64,000 nucleotides of DNA, from NCBI GenBank assembly GCA_031406575.1, contig JANOHP010000015.1:1-64000 (forward strand), read 5' to 3'. Below, one piece after another: positions 17,225-25,621 of the stretch (position 1 is the first letter of the stretch; each line of letters opens with the position of its first letter). A program made the position numbers and the translations under genes. Source of the DNA: Ga0077555 sp031406575. Its GTDB lineage: Bacteria > Pseudomonadota > Alphaproteobacteria > Rhizobiales > Hyphomicrobiaceae. The notes beneath the pieces were generated by a model, which was given only the letters and a program-made list of their open reading frames with translations, was not told the origin of the DNA and did no database searches.

Positions 17225-19987
17225 CTATTCGTCGATACGCATCTTCGTCAAGAATGGCCCGAGCACGTCGGAAAAGTCGTCGGTCCAGGCCCGCAGGCCG
17301 CCGGCCGACGGAGCCAGCCCCAAGGCGCGCAGCCCCTGCTTGCTGAAGCAACCCAAGCGCTCGCCCATGGCCAGTTCGCTACAGACCATGTCGTGCGCGC
17401 GGCCGGCCCTGTTGTCGAGCTCTGTCACCTCGCTGTCTTCCCGGAAGGGAACCAGCGAGGCTTCATTGCGCGAAAAGACCACGATCGTCGACGACGTCGA
17501 GCCGTAACCGCCTTCCGCCGTATCATCCGATATGACGATCCCGTGCGCGCCGGGGACGAGCTTTGCGGTGGCTGCCAGCACGCCGTCGAGATCGAGATAG
17601 CGGTTGGAGACATGCAGGACGGCGATGCCGTTGGGGCCAACCTTATCGAGATAAAGCTTCAACGCTTCCGCCGTCATCAAGTGGATTGGAACCGCGTCCG
17701 ACGAGAAGGCATCGACGATGAGCAGGTCGAAGCTGGCGTCGGCCTCTTTGGCCAGCGTCAACCGCGCATCGCCGATGACGATATCGGGCGGAGTGGGCTG
17801 GCAGTTGGCCAAATAGGAGAAATTCCCCGGATCGGTCGCGATGCGAACCATGACGGGGTCGATCTCGAAGAATCGCCATTTCTCCCCAGCCGAAGCATGA
17901 CACGAGAGCGACCCTGTGCCGAGCCCGATGACGCCGAATCGCGCCGTCCCGCCCTTGGGCGAAATGTGCTCGCGCACCAGTTCCACAGAACGCGCCATCG
18001 GACTTTTGGGATGATAATAAGTCGTCGGGGACGTATCGAGGATCGCCTCGCCGACGTCGTTGCGGGTTCGCTGAGCGCCATGCAGCGTCGTGCCGTGCAT
18101 CAGCACGTTGTAGTCGCCAGACTGATAGACGCGATAGACACCGAAATAGCTGCGGTCTGCCTCCGAACGCCGTACGCCCGAGGGGAGCATGACGATCGCA
18201 GCACACATGACGAATGCTGCGGCGAGCTGTCTCGAGGGATGACGCCACGCCAAGAATACGACGACACTGAAGATCGCAGCAATCATCGCCGCTGCACCCC
18301 ATTGGGCGTGCCACACCACCAGCGGCCGGACCAACGATTGCGTCCATGCGAATGCGGTCAGCAGGGGCAGGCTGGTGTAAACACCCAGCCATCTGATCGC
18401 CGTGTCCATGACGAATACCGCCAGGACACCATTCGCGATGATCACCCACAGCACCATCAGCTCATCGAGGCGCCGTTGGTTTTGTTCCCGCGAGGGGCTC
18501 GAGAGGCGCCCGCGAACAGCGCGCCACAGGGATTGCATGCCCTCGGAGACGGCCTCGACGGCGCCTGGACGGCACGCCATCGTGAGCGCAACGAGGATGG
18601 GATACTCGAACACCTCGGAAAAGATTTTCGGTGCAATGAGGGCCGCAAACAGCCCGCCGAGCGCACCGCCAAACGACATCCAGAGATAAAACTGCGTGAG
18701 GTGGCGAGGTGCGGGCCGTACCTCGTAAAGCGTGCGATGCGCCACCAGCGTGGAGGAAAAAAAGGCGATGATGCCGATGGTCGCCGAGATGAACCAGCTT
18801 TCGTAACGGGTCTGAGACATGGCGAAGAGACTGACGATGATCGCGACGAGATGCACCCCGCGCATCCAGCCCATCCGCGTGATCGGCAAAAAGCGCTGTG
18901 CAATCAGGAACGCCACGCCGCCCAGTACCCCGGCCATGAGGATCGCCCGCCCGCTTCCGCCGATGGCTGTCGTGAGCGCGGTCCACGCTTCGGCTTCACT
19001 GAAAAAGCGGCCGCTGACGAAGCGCAGGCTCACGGCAAACGCTGCACCGATAATCAGCGCCAAAGCCACGAGCACGCGCGGCTCTTGACGGAACACGAGG
19101 ACGAAGGTGAGCAGATAGAGCGCGAGCGGCATCACCCAGATCAGCGGCGCCGAGGCGACATCGGTGGAAACGTGATTGGTGAAGGCGGTCAGCAACGCGG
19201 ACGGCACCAGCGCCAAACCGATCCAGGCCAGACGCTGCTGGACGCTCAGGGGTGCGCTATCGTCGTCCAGCGCCGATAGAGCCACCTCGGCGCGCGGTGA
19301 GCTGAACCGACGCACGAAGACGAACGCCACGGCCAAGGCGACGACGAGGCTGGCAAAGCCGATCGTCCAATACATGCTCAGGGTACGCAGCCCGATCAGG
19401 GGCTCGAGAACCAACGGATAGCCGAGAAGCGCCAGGAAGCTTCCGAAATTGCTGGCCGCGTACAGAAAATAAGGATCACCCGATTGGCGATGTCCCGTCG
19501 AGGCGAACCACGCTTGCAGCAGGGGAGCGTTCGCTGCGACGGCAAAAAAGGGCAACCCCACAGCAACCGAAAACAGCCCCAGCTGCCACAAATAGGGCTC
19601 GCCGGCGGGCGGCTCGCCAAACCAAGCCGGCAAACCGATCGGCAAGACAATGAACGCCAATACACTCACCGCGAGATGAATGAACCCCGTCGTCACAACC
19701 GGCACGAAGCGCAGCAACAGGTGTGCGTAGCAGTAGCCCGCCAGCAGAGCCGCCTGGAAAAACAACATGGCGACCGCCCAGACGGAGGGCGAGCCGCCGA
19801 GCACAGGCAGCACCATTTTCGCAAACATGGGCTGCACGGCAAAGAGCAGCAGGGCTGACAGAAACGTGGTCAGCGTGAACAGCCACAATGTTCCGCTGCC
19901 TGCACGATCCAATTCAGGATCGGCCTCGTTCGTCGGCGTCGCCTCCCTGTCCGATTCGAAAACGGGATGCGTGGTCGAATCCTGCAT
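17225..19987 (-). CDS. Polytopic membrane protein fused to spermidine-synthase-like domain
   Basis: The 920-residue protein has about 14 or more hydrophobic helices in residues 30-610, starting with LWLFTLTTFLSALLLFAVQP. A soluble C-terminal domain with a spermidine synthase/methyltransferase fold follows: GVIGLGTGSLSCHA for nucleotide binding, FFEIDP, then DIVIGDAR and LIVDAFSSDAVP. Such proteins are annotated as fused MFS/spermidine synthases. Their true reaction is not settled, and in this copy the aminopropyltransferase catalytic Asp region reads VDAFSSD, as in membrane-fused relatives. No polyamine gene lies nearby. It is convergent with gapR. Confidence 0.85.
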   Translation of the reverse strand: MQDSTTHPVFESDREATPTNEADPELDRAGSGTLWLFTLTTFLSALLLFAVQPMFAKMVLPVLGGSPSVWAVAMLFFQAALLAGYCYAHLLLRFVPVVTTGFIHLAVSVLAFIVLPIGLPAWFGEPPAGEPYLWQLGLFSVAVGLPFFAVAANAPLLQAWFASTGHRQSGDPYFLYAASNFGSFLALLGYPLVLEPLIGLRTLSMYWTIGFASLVVALAVAFVFVRRFSSPRAEVALSALDDDSAPLSVQQRLAWIGLALVPSALLTAFTNHVSTDVASAPLIWVMPLALYLLTFVLVFRQEPRVLVALALIIGAAFAVSLRFVSGRFFSEAEAWTALTTAIGGSGRAILMAGVLGGVAFLIAQRFLPITRMGWMRGVHLVAIIVSLFAMSQTRYESWFISATIGIIAFFSSTLVAHRTLYEVRPAPRHLTQFYLWMSFGGALGGLFAALIAPKIFSEVFEYPILVALTMACRPGAVEAVSEGMQSLWRAVRGRLSSPSREQNQRRLDELMVLWVIIANGVLAVFVMDTAIRWLGVYTSLPLLTAFAWTQSLVRPLVVWHAQWGAAAMIAAIFSVVVFLAWRHPSRQLAAAFVMCAAIVMLPSGVRRSEADRSYFGVYRVYQSGDYNVLMHGTTLHGAQRTRNDVGEAILDTSPTTYYHPKSPMARSVELVREHISPKGGTARFGVIGLGTGSLSCHASAGEKWRFFEIDPVMVRIATDPGNFSYLANCQPTPPDIVIGDARLTLAKEADASFDLLIVDAFSSDAVPIHLMTAEALKLYLDKVGPNGIAVLHVSNRYLDLDGVLAATAKLVPGAHGIVISDDTAEGGYGSTSSTIVVFSRNEASLVPFREDSEVTELDNRAGRAHDMVCSELAMGERLGCFSKQGLRALGLAPSAGGLRAWTDDFSDVLGPFLTKMRIDE

Positions 19988-20050
19988 ATTCGTGCCCTCG
20001 GCAGGTGAAATTGACGCCCTCCCCTCGGTCCTGCTGGGAAGGCCGTCGCA

Positions 20051-20743
20051 TCAAACGGTGAGTGTTTCGCCGATCTTGGGGACCATCACGTTGTGGTCCT
20101 TCATTTCGGCGACGAATTTCGAAGCGTCCGGGTCGAGCATGCCTTCGAACGTGCCGTAATGGCAGGGCAGAATCGACTTGAACGTGAAGAACTTCTTGCA
20201 TGCGAACGCGGCGGCTTTGGCACCCATCGTGAACCTGTCGCCGATTGGCACGATGCCGATGTCGGGCCGGTGGAATTCCGCAATCAGCTCCATACCCGAA
20301 AACATGTCGGTGTCGCCCATGTGATAGAGGGTCTTGCCCTCTTTGGCGCGGATGATGATGCCGTTCGGGTTACCCAAGTAAACACCGCCCGACGACGAGG
20401 AATGCAGCGCATCGACGAGCGACAGATCGAAGTCCGCCCCATAAACCGTGCCTCCCGTGTTCATCGGTTGAAGCTTCTTGGCTCCCTTGCCGCCGATGTG
20501 GAAGGCCAATTCGTAGGTCGCAAACAGCTCCGCGCCGTTGCTTTGGCAGATTTCGGCCGCATCACCGATGTGATCGTCGTGGCCATGGGTGATCGCAACA
20601 TGGGTCACACCCTTCGTGGCCGTTTCGAACGATACGCCCGATTTGCCGAAGGTCGGGCTGTTCTTGAGGAAGGGATCGATCAGGATGATGCTCGTGCCGG
20701 TCTCGATGCGAAAGCACGAATGCCCCAACCAGGTAATTTTCAT
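20051..20743 (-). CDS. UPF0173 metal-dependent hydrolase (metallo-beta-lactamase fold)
   Basis: The 230-residue protein has the dimetal motif THGHDDHIGD (HxHxDH), a conserved start (MKITWLGHSCFRIE) and later ligands in YHMGDTD and LPCHYGTFEG. The family is widespread and its substrate is unknown. The ATG at 20743 follows a cggagataa ribosome site. A GTG one codon upstream is possible. It is divergent from the YqgF gene and about 60 bases upstream of the membrane-fused spermidine synthase gene on the same strand. Confidence 0.9.
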   Translation of the reverse strand: MKITWLGHSCFRIETGTSIILIDPFLKNSPTFGKSGVSFETATKGVTHVAITHGHDDHIGDAAEICQSNGAELFATYELAFHIGGKGAKKLQPMNTGGTVYGADFDLSLVDALHSSSSGGVYLGNPNGIIIRAKEGKTLYHMGDTDMFSGMELIAEFHRPDIGIVPIGDRFTMGAKAAAFACKKFFTFKSILPCHYGTFEGMLDPDASKFVAEMKDHNVMVPKIGETLTV

Positions 20744-20822
20744 CACTTATCTCCGTCGATGCCCCAAACGATCGACCCTGCAATCGATGGCCAACCTGTC
20801 GGGCCGGGAGTATAAGCAGGCT

Positions 20823-21371
20823 ATGGATGACGACAAAACGCAAACGCAGCCGTCTGGTTCACTTCCGGCGGGGGAGACCGGTGTTCCCAAGCGGCCCCCG
20901 GCGGCCCTCGATCTTGAAATGTTCCGTGATCGTTTGGGTCCAGGCCAGCGGTTGATCGGCATAGATGTCGGGTCCAAGACGTTGGGTCTGGCGCTTTCGG
21001 ACGTCACTCGCACGATCGCGACCGGCCTGGAGACGATCCGGCGCACGAAATTCCAAGCCGATGCAGCTCGGCTCATCGAAATTACGAAAGAGCATCGGGT
21101 CGGTGGGTTGGTGATCGGGCTGCCGATCAACATGGATGGTTCGTTTGGTCCGCGTGTCCAGTCCACGCGCGCATTCCAGCGCAGTCTGTCCGCTTTGACA
21201 GATCTGCCAATGCTGTTTTGGGACGAACGGCTGTCCTCCGCCGCCGCTGAGCGAATTTTGATCGAAGGAGACACCTCCCGTCGCCGTCGCGCCGAAGTGA
21301 TCGACAAGATGGCTGCGACCATCATCCTGCAAACGGCGCTCAATCGATTGCGAACGCCGAACTTCACCTGA
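20823..21371 (+). CDS. ruvX: YqgF/RuvX family putative pre-16S rRNA nuclease
   Basis: The 182-residue protein has the RNase H-like fold of YqgF. The acidic strand LIGIDVGSKTLGLALSD holds Asp48, GLVIGLPINMDGS follows, and the catalytic region is LFWDERLSSAAAE. YqgF proteins process the 16S rRNA 5' end. The old name, Holliday junction resolvase-like, refers to fold only. The protein has about 40 extra, proline-rich N-terminal residues compared with short family members, so a start further in cannot be excluded. Confidence 0.9.
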   Translation: MDDDKTQTQPSGSLPAGETGVPKRPPAALDLEMFRDRLGPGQRLIGIDVGSKTLGLALSDVTRTIATGLETIRRTKFQADAARLIEITKEHRVGGLVIGLPINMDGSFGPRVQSTRAFQRSLSALTDLPMLFWDERLSSAAAERILIEGDTSRRRRAEVIDKMAATIILQTALNRLRTPNFT

Positions 21372-21457
21372 GCCCCATTTTTGTTGTTGCCGTTTCCTGG
21401 AACGGACGTTCAAATCGAGCGTTTGAGCCGCAGTTCCAATCATATCGGTATCTCGCC

Positions 21458-22045
21458 ATGTCCTCTGATCCCGTGACGACCCGACGGATGAGCCGCCGGA
21501 GCGCAGCCACTCTGATTGCGGGGGTGGCAGTATCGCTCGTACGTCCCGCGCGCGCGGTTGCTCAAACAGCGACTGCTTTGCCAAATTTGGATGTGCCCTA
21601 TGTGCCGACGCCTCAGGAAGTGGTCGACAAAATGCTGATGCTCGCTCAGGTGCGCGAAGGTGATTACCTGATCGATCTGGGCTGTGGAGATGGGCGCATT
21701 CCAGTGACGGCCGCACAGCGGTTCAACATTCGCACCTATGGCGTCGATATCGATCCCAAGCGCATCGCGGAAGCCAAAGCCAATGCGCACGAGAATGGCG
21801 TCAGCGACAAGGTGGTGTTCGAGGTGAAAAACCTGTTCGACACCAAGATTGCCGAGGCGACTGTGCTGACGTTGTACCTCTTGCCGAGGATCAATTTGGA
21901 ATTGCGGCCGCGCATCCTGTCGGAACTGAAACCCGGCACGCGCGTCGTTTCGCACGCCTTCGATATGGGCGATTGGAAGCCCGATCGGTCGGAGCAGGTG
22001 AATGGTCGCAACGTCTATCTCTGGACGGTGCCCAAGCGCGATTGA
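21458..22045 (+). CDS. SAM-dependent methyltransferase with N-terminal export signal
   Basis: The 195-residue protein has a class I methyltransferase core (LIDLGCGDGR at residues 71-80, VDIDPKRIAEAK, LYLLPRIN). In front of it stands a twin-arginine-like sequence (MSRRSAATLIAG) with a hydrophobic stretch and a possible AxA cleavage site (ARAVAQ). The core is of minimal length. Export of a SAM-using enzyme is unusual, and the N-terminus could instead be a membrane anchor. A rho-independent terminator follows the stop directly. Confidence 0.78.
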   Translation: MSSDPVTTRRMSRRSAATLIAGVAVSLVRPARAVAQTATALPNLDVPYVPTPQEVVDKMLMLAQVREGDYLIDLGCGDGRIPVTAAQRFNIRTYGVDIDPKRIAEAKANAHENGVSDKVVFEVKNLFDTKIAEATVLTLYLLPRINLELRPRILSELKPGTRVVSHAFDMGDWKPDRSEQVNGRNVYLWTVPKRD

Positions 22046-22065
22046 TGTGCATTGATCTGCGCGAG

Positions 22066-22095
22066 AAACCCCTGGCCATTGGTGCGGGGTTTTTT
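22066..22095 (+). terminator. Rho-independent terminator after methyltransferase gene
   Basis: A hairpin with arms aaacccc and ggggttt is followed by a run of six T residues. It sits 20 bases past the methyltransferase stop and just before the stop of the convergent acyl-CoA ligase. The A-run on the other side of the stem may also serve the minus strand. Confidence 0.8.
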
Positions 22096-22099
22096 CTGG

Positions 22100-23644
22100 T
22101 CAAAACCGCTCTTTCAACACGCGATGCAGAATTTTTCCCGTCGCGGTTCGCGGCATCTCGTCGTCGCGAATGAACGCCACCGAGCGCGGGCGCTTGTAGC
22201 CGGCGATCTTGCCGGCGCACCACGCGAGCAGGTCGGCTTGCGTAGCTTCGATGCCATCCCGCAGCACCACGACGGCGTGGACGGCCTCACCCCATTTTTC
22301 GTGCGGTTTGCCGATCACGGCCACATCCTTGATCGCGGGATGGGAACCCAGCAGGTTTTCGACTTCGGACGGATAGATGTTCTCGCCGCCGGAGATGATC
22401 ATGTTGTTCTTGCGGTCGACGAGGTGGATGTAGCCCTCGCCATCTCGCCTGCCGAGATCGCCGACCGAAAGATAGGGTCCACGAAAGGCTTCCGCGGTGT
22501 TCTCCGGCAGCTGCCAATACCCATCGAAACACCAGGGGGTGTAGGAGAAGATTTCGCCGACCTCCCCGTCCGGCACTTCGGCGCCACTGTCGTCCAGAAG
22601 CTTGATGGGCTGGCATCCCGTCAGTTCGCGCCCGACGGACCCGAGCTTCGACAACTGCTCGTCGGGTCGGAGCAGTGTCGCCCAACCGGCTTCGCTCGAC
22701 CCATACATCTCGAGAAGTTGCGAGTTGCGGAAATGCGCCATGATCGCGAGCTTCGTGTCGCGACGGGCAGGCGCCGAGGAGATCAGCAGCTTCGACACGC
22801 TGTCGACGTCATATTGCGCCTTCACCGCCTCGGGCAGGCCCAGCATCATGATGTAGTGCGTGGGTACGAGCGAGGTGAACGTCGCTTTCTCCGTGGCAAG
22901 TGTCCGCAGGAGATGCTCGGGCTCGAAACTCTTGGCATCGTACACACAGCACGCTGCGCCGCCGTAGGTGAACGACGACGCGAAAAAGAGCGAATTGGCA
23001 TGGCACATGGGCATGACGAGCAGTGCCGTGTCGCGCCGCGACAGTTCCAAATCGACGAACGTCGCGAGCCCCAGCAGCGCGTGGCTCGCATGACTGCGCA
23101 TGGCGCCCTTGGGCTTGCCCGTCGTGCCGGACGTGTAGATGAAGGCCCACGTATCTTCGGGGCGCACATCAACGTCGGGCGCGCGATCGCTGGCAGCAGC
23201 AATGATCTTCTCATAGCCGACCCAGCCGGCGGCCACTCCCGTTCCGAACGCCACATAATTGCCGGGTGGGATTGGCGAGGTCGCGCGCAGTTCGTTGCCG
23301 ACCTCGACGAAGTCCGCCTGCGCGATGATCGCTTTCGCTTCGCTATTGTCGACGATGTAGGCGATCTCTGGACCGGTCAGGCGAAAGTTGATCGGCACCA
23401 TGACGAGGCCAGCCAGCGCCGTTGCGGCATAGATTTCCAGCCACTCGACGCAATTATAGGCGAGGATCGCGACGCGATCACCTTTTGCGAGACCGAGCCC
23501 CAACAATCCGTTCGCCAGGCGACGAGACCGCGCCTCCCATTGGCTGAACGTCATTGATCGCGACAGGTCGCGGGCGCCGATCTTGTCGGGTGTGAGATGA
23601 GCATGCAGGCTCACCGCCTGCCCCATGGTCAACAGTGGTGTCAT
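22100..23644 (-). CDS. Acyl-CoA synthetase (AMP-forming, FadD-like)
   Basis: The 514-residue protein belongs to the ANL adenylation superfamily. The P-loop-like motif reads YTSGTTGKPKGA, the A5 motif MYGSSEAGW, the A7/A8 motifs LSVGDLGRRD and VDRKNNMIISGGENIYP, and the C-terminal Lys is in MPRTATGKILHR. It activates a carboxylic acid, probably a fatty or alicyclic/aromatic acid, as its CoA thioester. The exact substrate is unknown. The start MTPLLTMGQ overlaps the stop of the preceding ParA gene as ATGA, so the two are co-translated. The long upstream extension in frame is antisense to parA and rejected. Confidence 0.92.
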   Translation of the reverse strand: MTPLLTMGQAVSLHAHLTPDKIGARDLSRSMTFSQWEARSRRLANGLLGLGLAKGDRVAILAYNCVEWLEIYAATALAGLVMVPINFRLTGPEIAYIVDNSEAKAIIAQADFVEVGNELRATSPIPPGNYVAFGTGVAAGWVGYEKIIAAASDRAPDVDVRPEDTWAFIYTSGTTGKPKGAMRSHASHALLGLATFVDLELSRRDTALLVMPMCHANSLFFASSFTYGGAACCVYDAKSFEPEHLLRTLATEKATFTSLVPTHYIMMLGLPEAVKAQYDVDSVSKLLISSAPARRDTKLAIMAHFRNSQLLEMYGSSEAGWATLLRPDEQLSKLGSVGRELTGCQPIKLLDDSGAEVPDGEVGEIFSYTPWCFDGYWQLPENTAEAFRGPYLSVGDLGRRDGEGYIHLVDRKNNMIISGGENIYPSEVENLLGSHPAIKDVAVIGKPHEKWGEAVHAVVVLRDGIEATQADLLAWCAGKIAGYKRPRSVAFIRDDEMPRTATGKILHRVLKERF

Positions 23645-24522
23645 GCGGTCACGCCGTCCGGCACGGTGTTTTCGGGTTGTGGGGTTGGTCTGCTCGACGC
23701 CTCCATGCGCGCGAGAATTTCCGCCGTCAGGCCGCGCACGGCTGCACCGATTACGCCCGGATACTTCGCCAGATAGGAGCGGCTTTCCTCGCTGTAGCGG
23801 GCCGCATGCTGAAGGGCGTTGATGCGGGGAAGGAACTGCTTGAAACACCGGTTCTCGGGATTTGCCGCCAGCCACTTGTGATATTGGTCGTCGTCGGACG
23901 ATCCGTGCTCTTTCATGTTGACGACGACGCCGAGGTTTTCGGCAAATCCCATCTCGGGATTGAGCGCACGGAAGCGACGGAACACGTCGAGACCGCAGAC
24001 CGAGATGTAATCGGGCCGGGTCGGGGACACGTGAAAGTCGGCCTCCCGCAACCAGCATTCCGTCAGCACCGACAATCCCGGCGGACAGTCGATCAAGACG
24101 ATATCGAACACCTGCCGCGCGCGGGTCAGTAATCCGCCGATGGAGGTGCGCAGCCGCGTGTGCAACGATTCCTTGGACACTTCGCGTTCGAACAGCGTGA
24201 GCTGCATGTCGCTGGGCAGGAGGAAAATCGTTTTGGCCTCGTCCACGTCCGACACACCGCCCACGACGAACTCTGGCCATTCGGCAGCGGTCTCGTGCAG
24301 CACCATGGCTACGAGATAATCGACGATGGTGCGATGGTCGGCCTGCAAAGTGCGCAGATTGGCGATGGTCATGAACATCGCGCTGACGCTCGCCTGGGCG
24401 TCGGAATCGATGACGAGGACGTTTTTTTTGTGCAGCGCCGCCAGCGTTTCGGCGACGGCGAGCACAATGGTCGATTTGCCGACGCCACCCTTGGTGTTCA
24501 TGACGGCAATCGTATTACGCAT
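23641..24522 (-). CDS. Orphan ParA/MinD-type ATPase
   Basis: The 293-residue protein has the deviant Walker A motif of ParA proteins (TKGGVGKST, Lys11 and Lys16), a switch-like VLVIDSDAQAS and Walker B (FDIVLIDCPPGLS). No parB or parS-like site is seen nearby, so a role in plasmid or chromosome partition is unlikely. ParA paralogues can also position enzyme clusters or granules. The gene is translationally coupled to the acyl-CoA synthetase that follows, suggesting a joint role, but this is inference. Confidence 0.86.
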   Translation of the reverse strand: MRNTIAVMNTKGGVGKSTIVLAVAETLAALHKKNVLVIDSDAQASVSAMFMTIANLRTLQADHRTIVDYLVAMVLHETAAEWPEFVVGGVSDVDEAKTIFLLPSDMQLTLFEREVSKESLHTRLRTSIGGLLTRARQVFDIVLIDCPPGLSVLTECWLREADFHVSPTRPDYISVCGLDVFRRFRALNPEMGFAENLGVVVNMKEHGSSDDDQYHKWLAANPENRCFKQFLPRINALQHAARYSEESRSYLAKYPGVIGAAVRGLTAEILARMEASSRPTPQPENTVPDGVTA

Positions 24523-24621
24523 TGCTCTCGCCTGCTTCCGCCCGGATATGGCGCCTGTCCGCCTGCCGTGTGCAGCCCGACTGTGGCGAAGTCGGGATCG
24601 CCGCAGCGCTTCGAGCGCGTC

Positions 24622-25443
24622 TCAGCGGCCCTTGAAGACAGGGCGGCGCTTTTCCATGAAGGCTTTCTGGCCTTCCTTGTAGTCCTCGGAGTCGAAGCAC
24701 GTCTGCACCATGCGGTCGAGCTTGGCGTGGTCGCGTTCGGCGGAGGGGCGGCCGATTTCGCGGGCGACGGCTTTGATCGTCGCGATCGTCAGTGGCGCGT
24801 TGTCGGCGATCTGGGCCGTCATCGCATCGACCGTGCTGTCGAGGGCGTCTTCGGCCGTCACGGTGTTCACGAGCCCCATGGCCAGCGCTTCGGCCGCAGT
24901 AAACTGGCGGGCGGTGTAGAACATCTCCATCGCCCGCGAGATGCCGACGACCCCAGTCAGACGATTGACGCCCGGAAAGCCGTAGCCCAGACCGAGCCGT
25001 CCCGCCGGGATGCCGAACGTCGAGCCTTGGGTCGCCACCCGGATATCGCAGCAGATGGCGACGTTCATCCCGCCGCCGATGCAGAAGCCCTGGATCTTGG
25101 CGATCGTGGGCTTGGGAAAGTTGAACAGCGCCTCATAGGCCCGCGCACTGGTGCCGCCGTACTTGGCGACCGCCTCGGGCGTCGAGCGCGTCTCGCCGAA
25201 CTTGGAGATATCGGCGCCCGACACGAACGCTTTGCCACCCGCTCCTGAGACGACCAGGACCCGAATGTCGGGGTCCTTGGCGAACTCGCCGAGCAGCATG
25301 ATCAGCCGCTCCCACATATCGAGCGAGACGGCGTTGCGCTTGGCCGGATTGTTGAAAATGATCTGCGCCACACCCCCCTCGCGCCGCGCCAGCAACTTTT
25401 CTTCGGTCGTGAGGTCAGGCTTGGCTGAGCTGGTCGCAGTCAT
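24622..25443 (-). CDS. Enoyl-CoA hydratase/isomerase family protein
   Basis: The 273-residue crotonase-fold protein has the oxyanion-hole motifs KAFVSGADISKFGE and IQGFCIGGGMNVAICCD. The Glu of canonical hydratases equivalent to rat Glu144 is replaced (FGIPAGRLGLGYG), while the second acidic position in SRAMEMF is kept. It may therefore be an isomerase or another crotonase rather than a standard hydratase. An ATG at 25458 is an alternative start. Nearby genes activate and transfer CoA esters, fitting a degradation pathway. Confidence 0.88.
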   Translation of the reverse strand: MTATSSAKPDLTTEEKLLARREGGVAQIIFNNPAKRNAVSLDMWERLIMLLGEFAKDPDIRVLVVSGAGGKAFVSGADISKFGETRSTPEAVAKYGGTSARAYEALFNFPKPTIAKIQGFCIGGGMNVAICCDIRVATQGSTFGIPAGRLGLGYGFPGVNRLTGVVGISRAMEMFYTARQFTAAEALAMGLVNTVTAEDALDSTVDAMTAQIADNAPLTIATIKAVAREIGRPSAERDHAKLDRMVQTCFDSEDYKEGQKAFMEKRRPVFKGR

Positions 25444-25621
25444 TGGCAGCGTCCTCATTGCGGGAAGGGTGATGTTGGGGAATGTGTAGGGGGGAATTGG
25501 GGTGGGTGCAATGAGGGGGGTGGGTTCAGGAAAGCCTGTTCCATCGTGCCGCATGTTGCACGATGGGCGACTGTTTCGTTGCAACCGGCGCGGCACGGTC
25601 ATGATATCGATGATGCTCACA

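Noticed and set aside
17393..19279. Long open frame (628 codons) antisense to the membrane-fused spermidine synthase
   Set aside because: Its translation is rich in Arg, His, Gly and Asp with no domain or hydrophobic pattern. Such antisense frames are common in high-GC genes, and the opposite strand has clear membrane helices and motifs.
23645..24280. N-terminal extension of the acyl-CoA synthetase to 726 residues
   Set aside because: The extra 212 codons overlap the ParA gene in another frame and are Arg-rich without conservation-like pattern. The family start matches the ATG at 23644.
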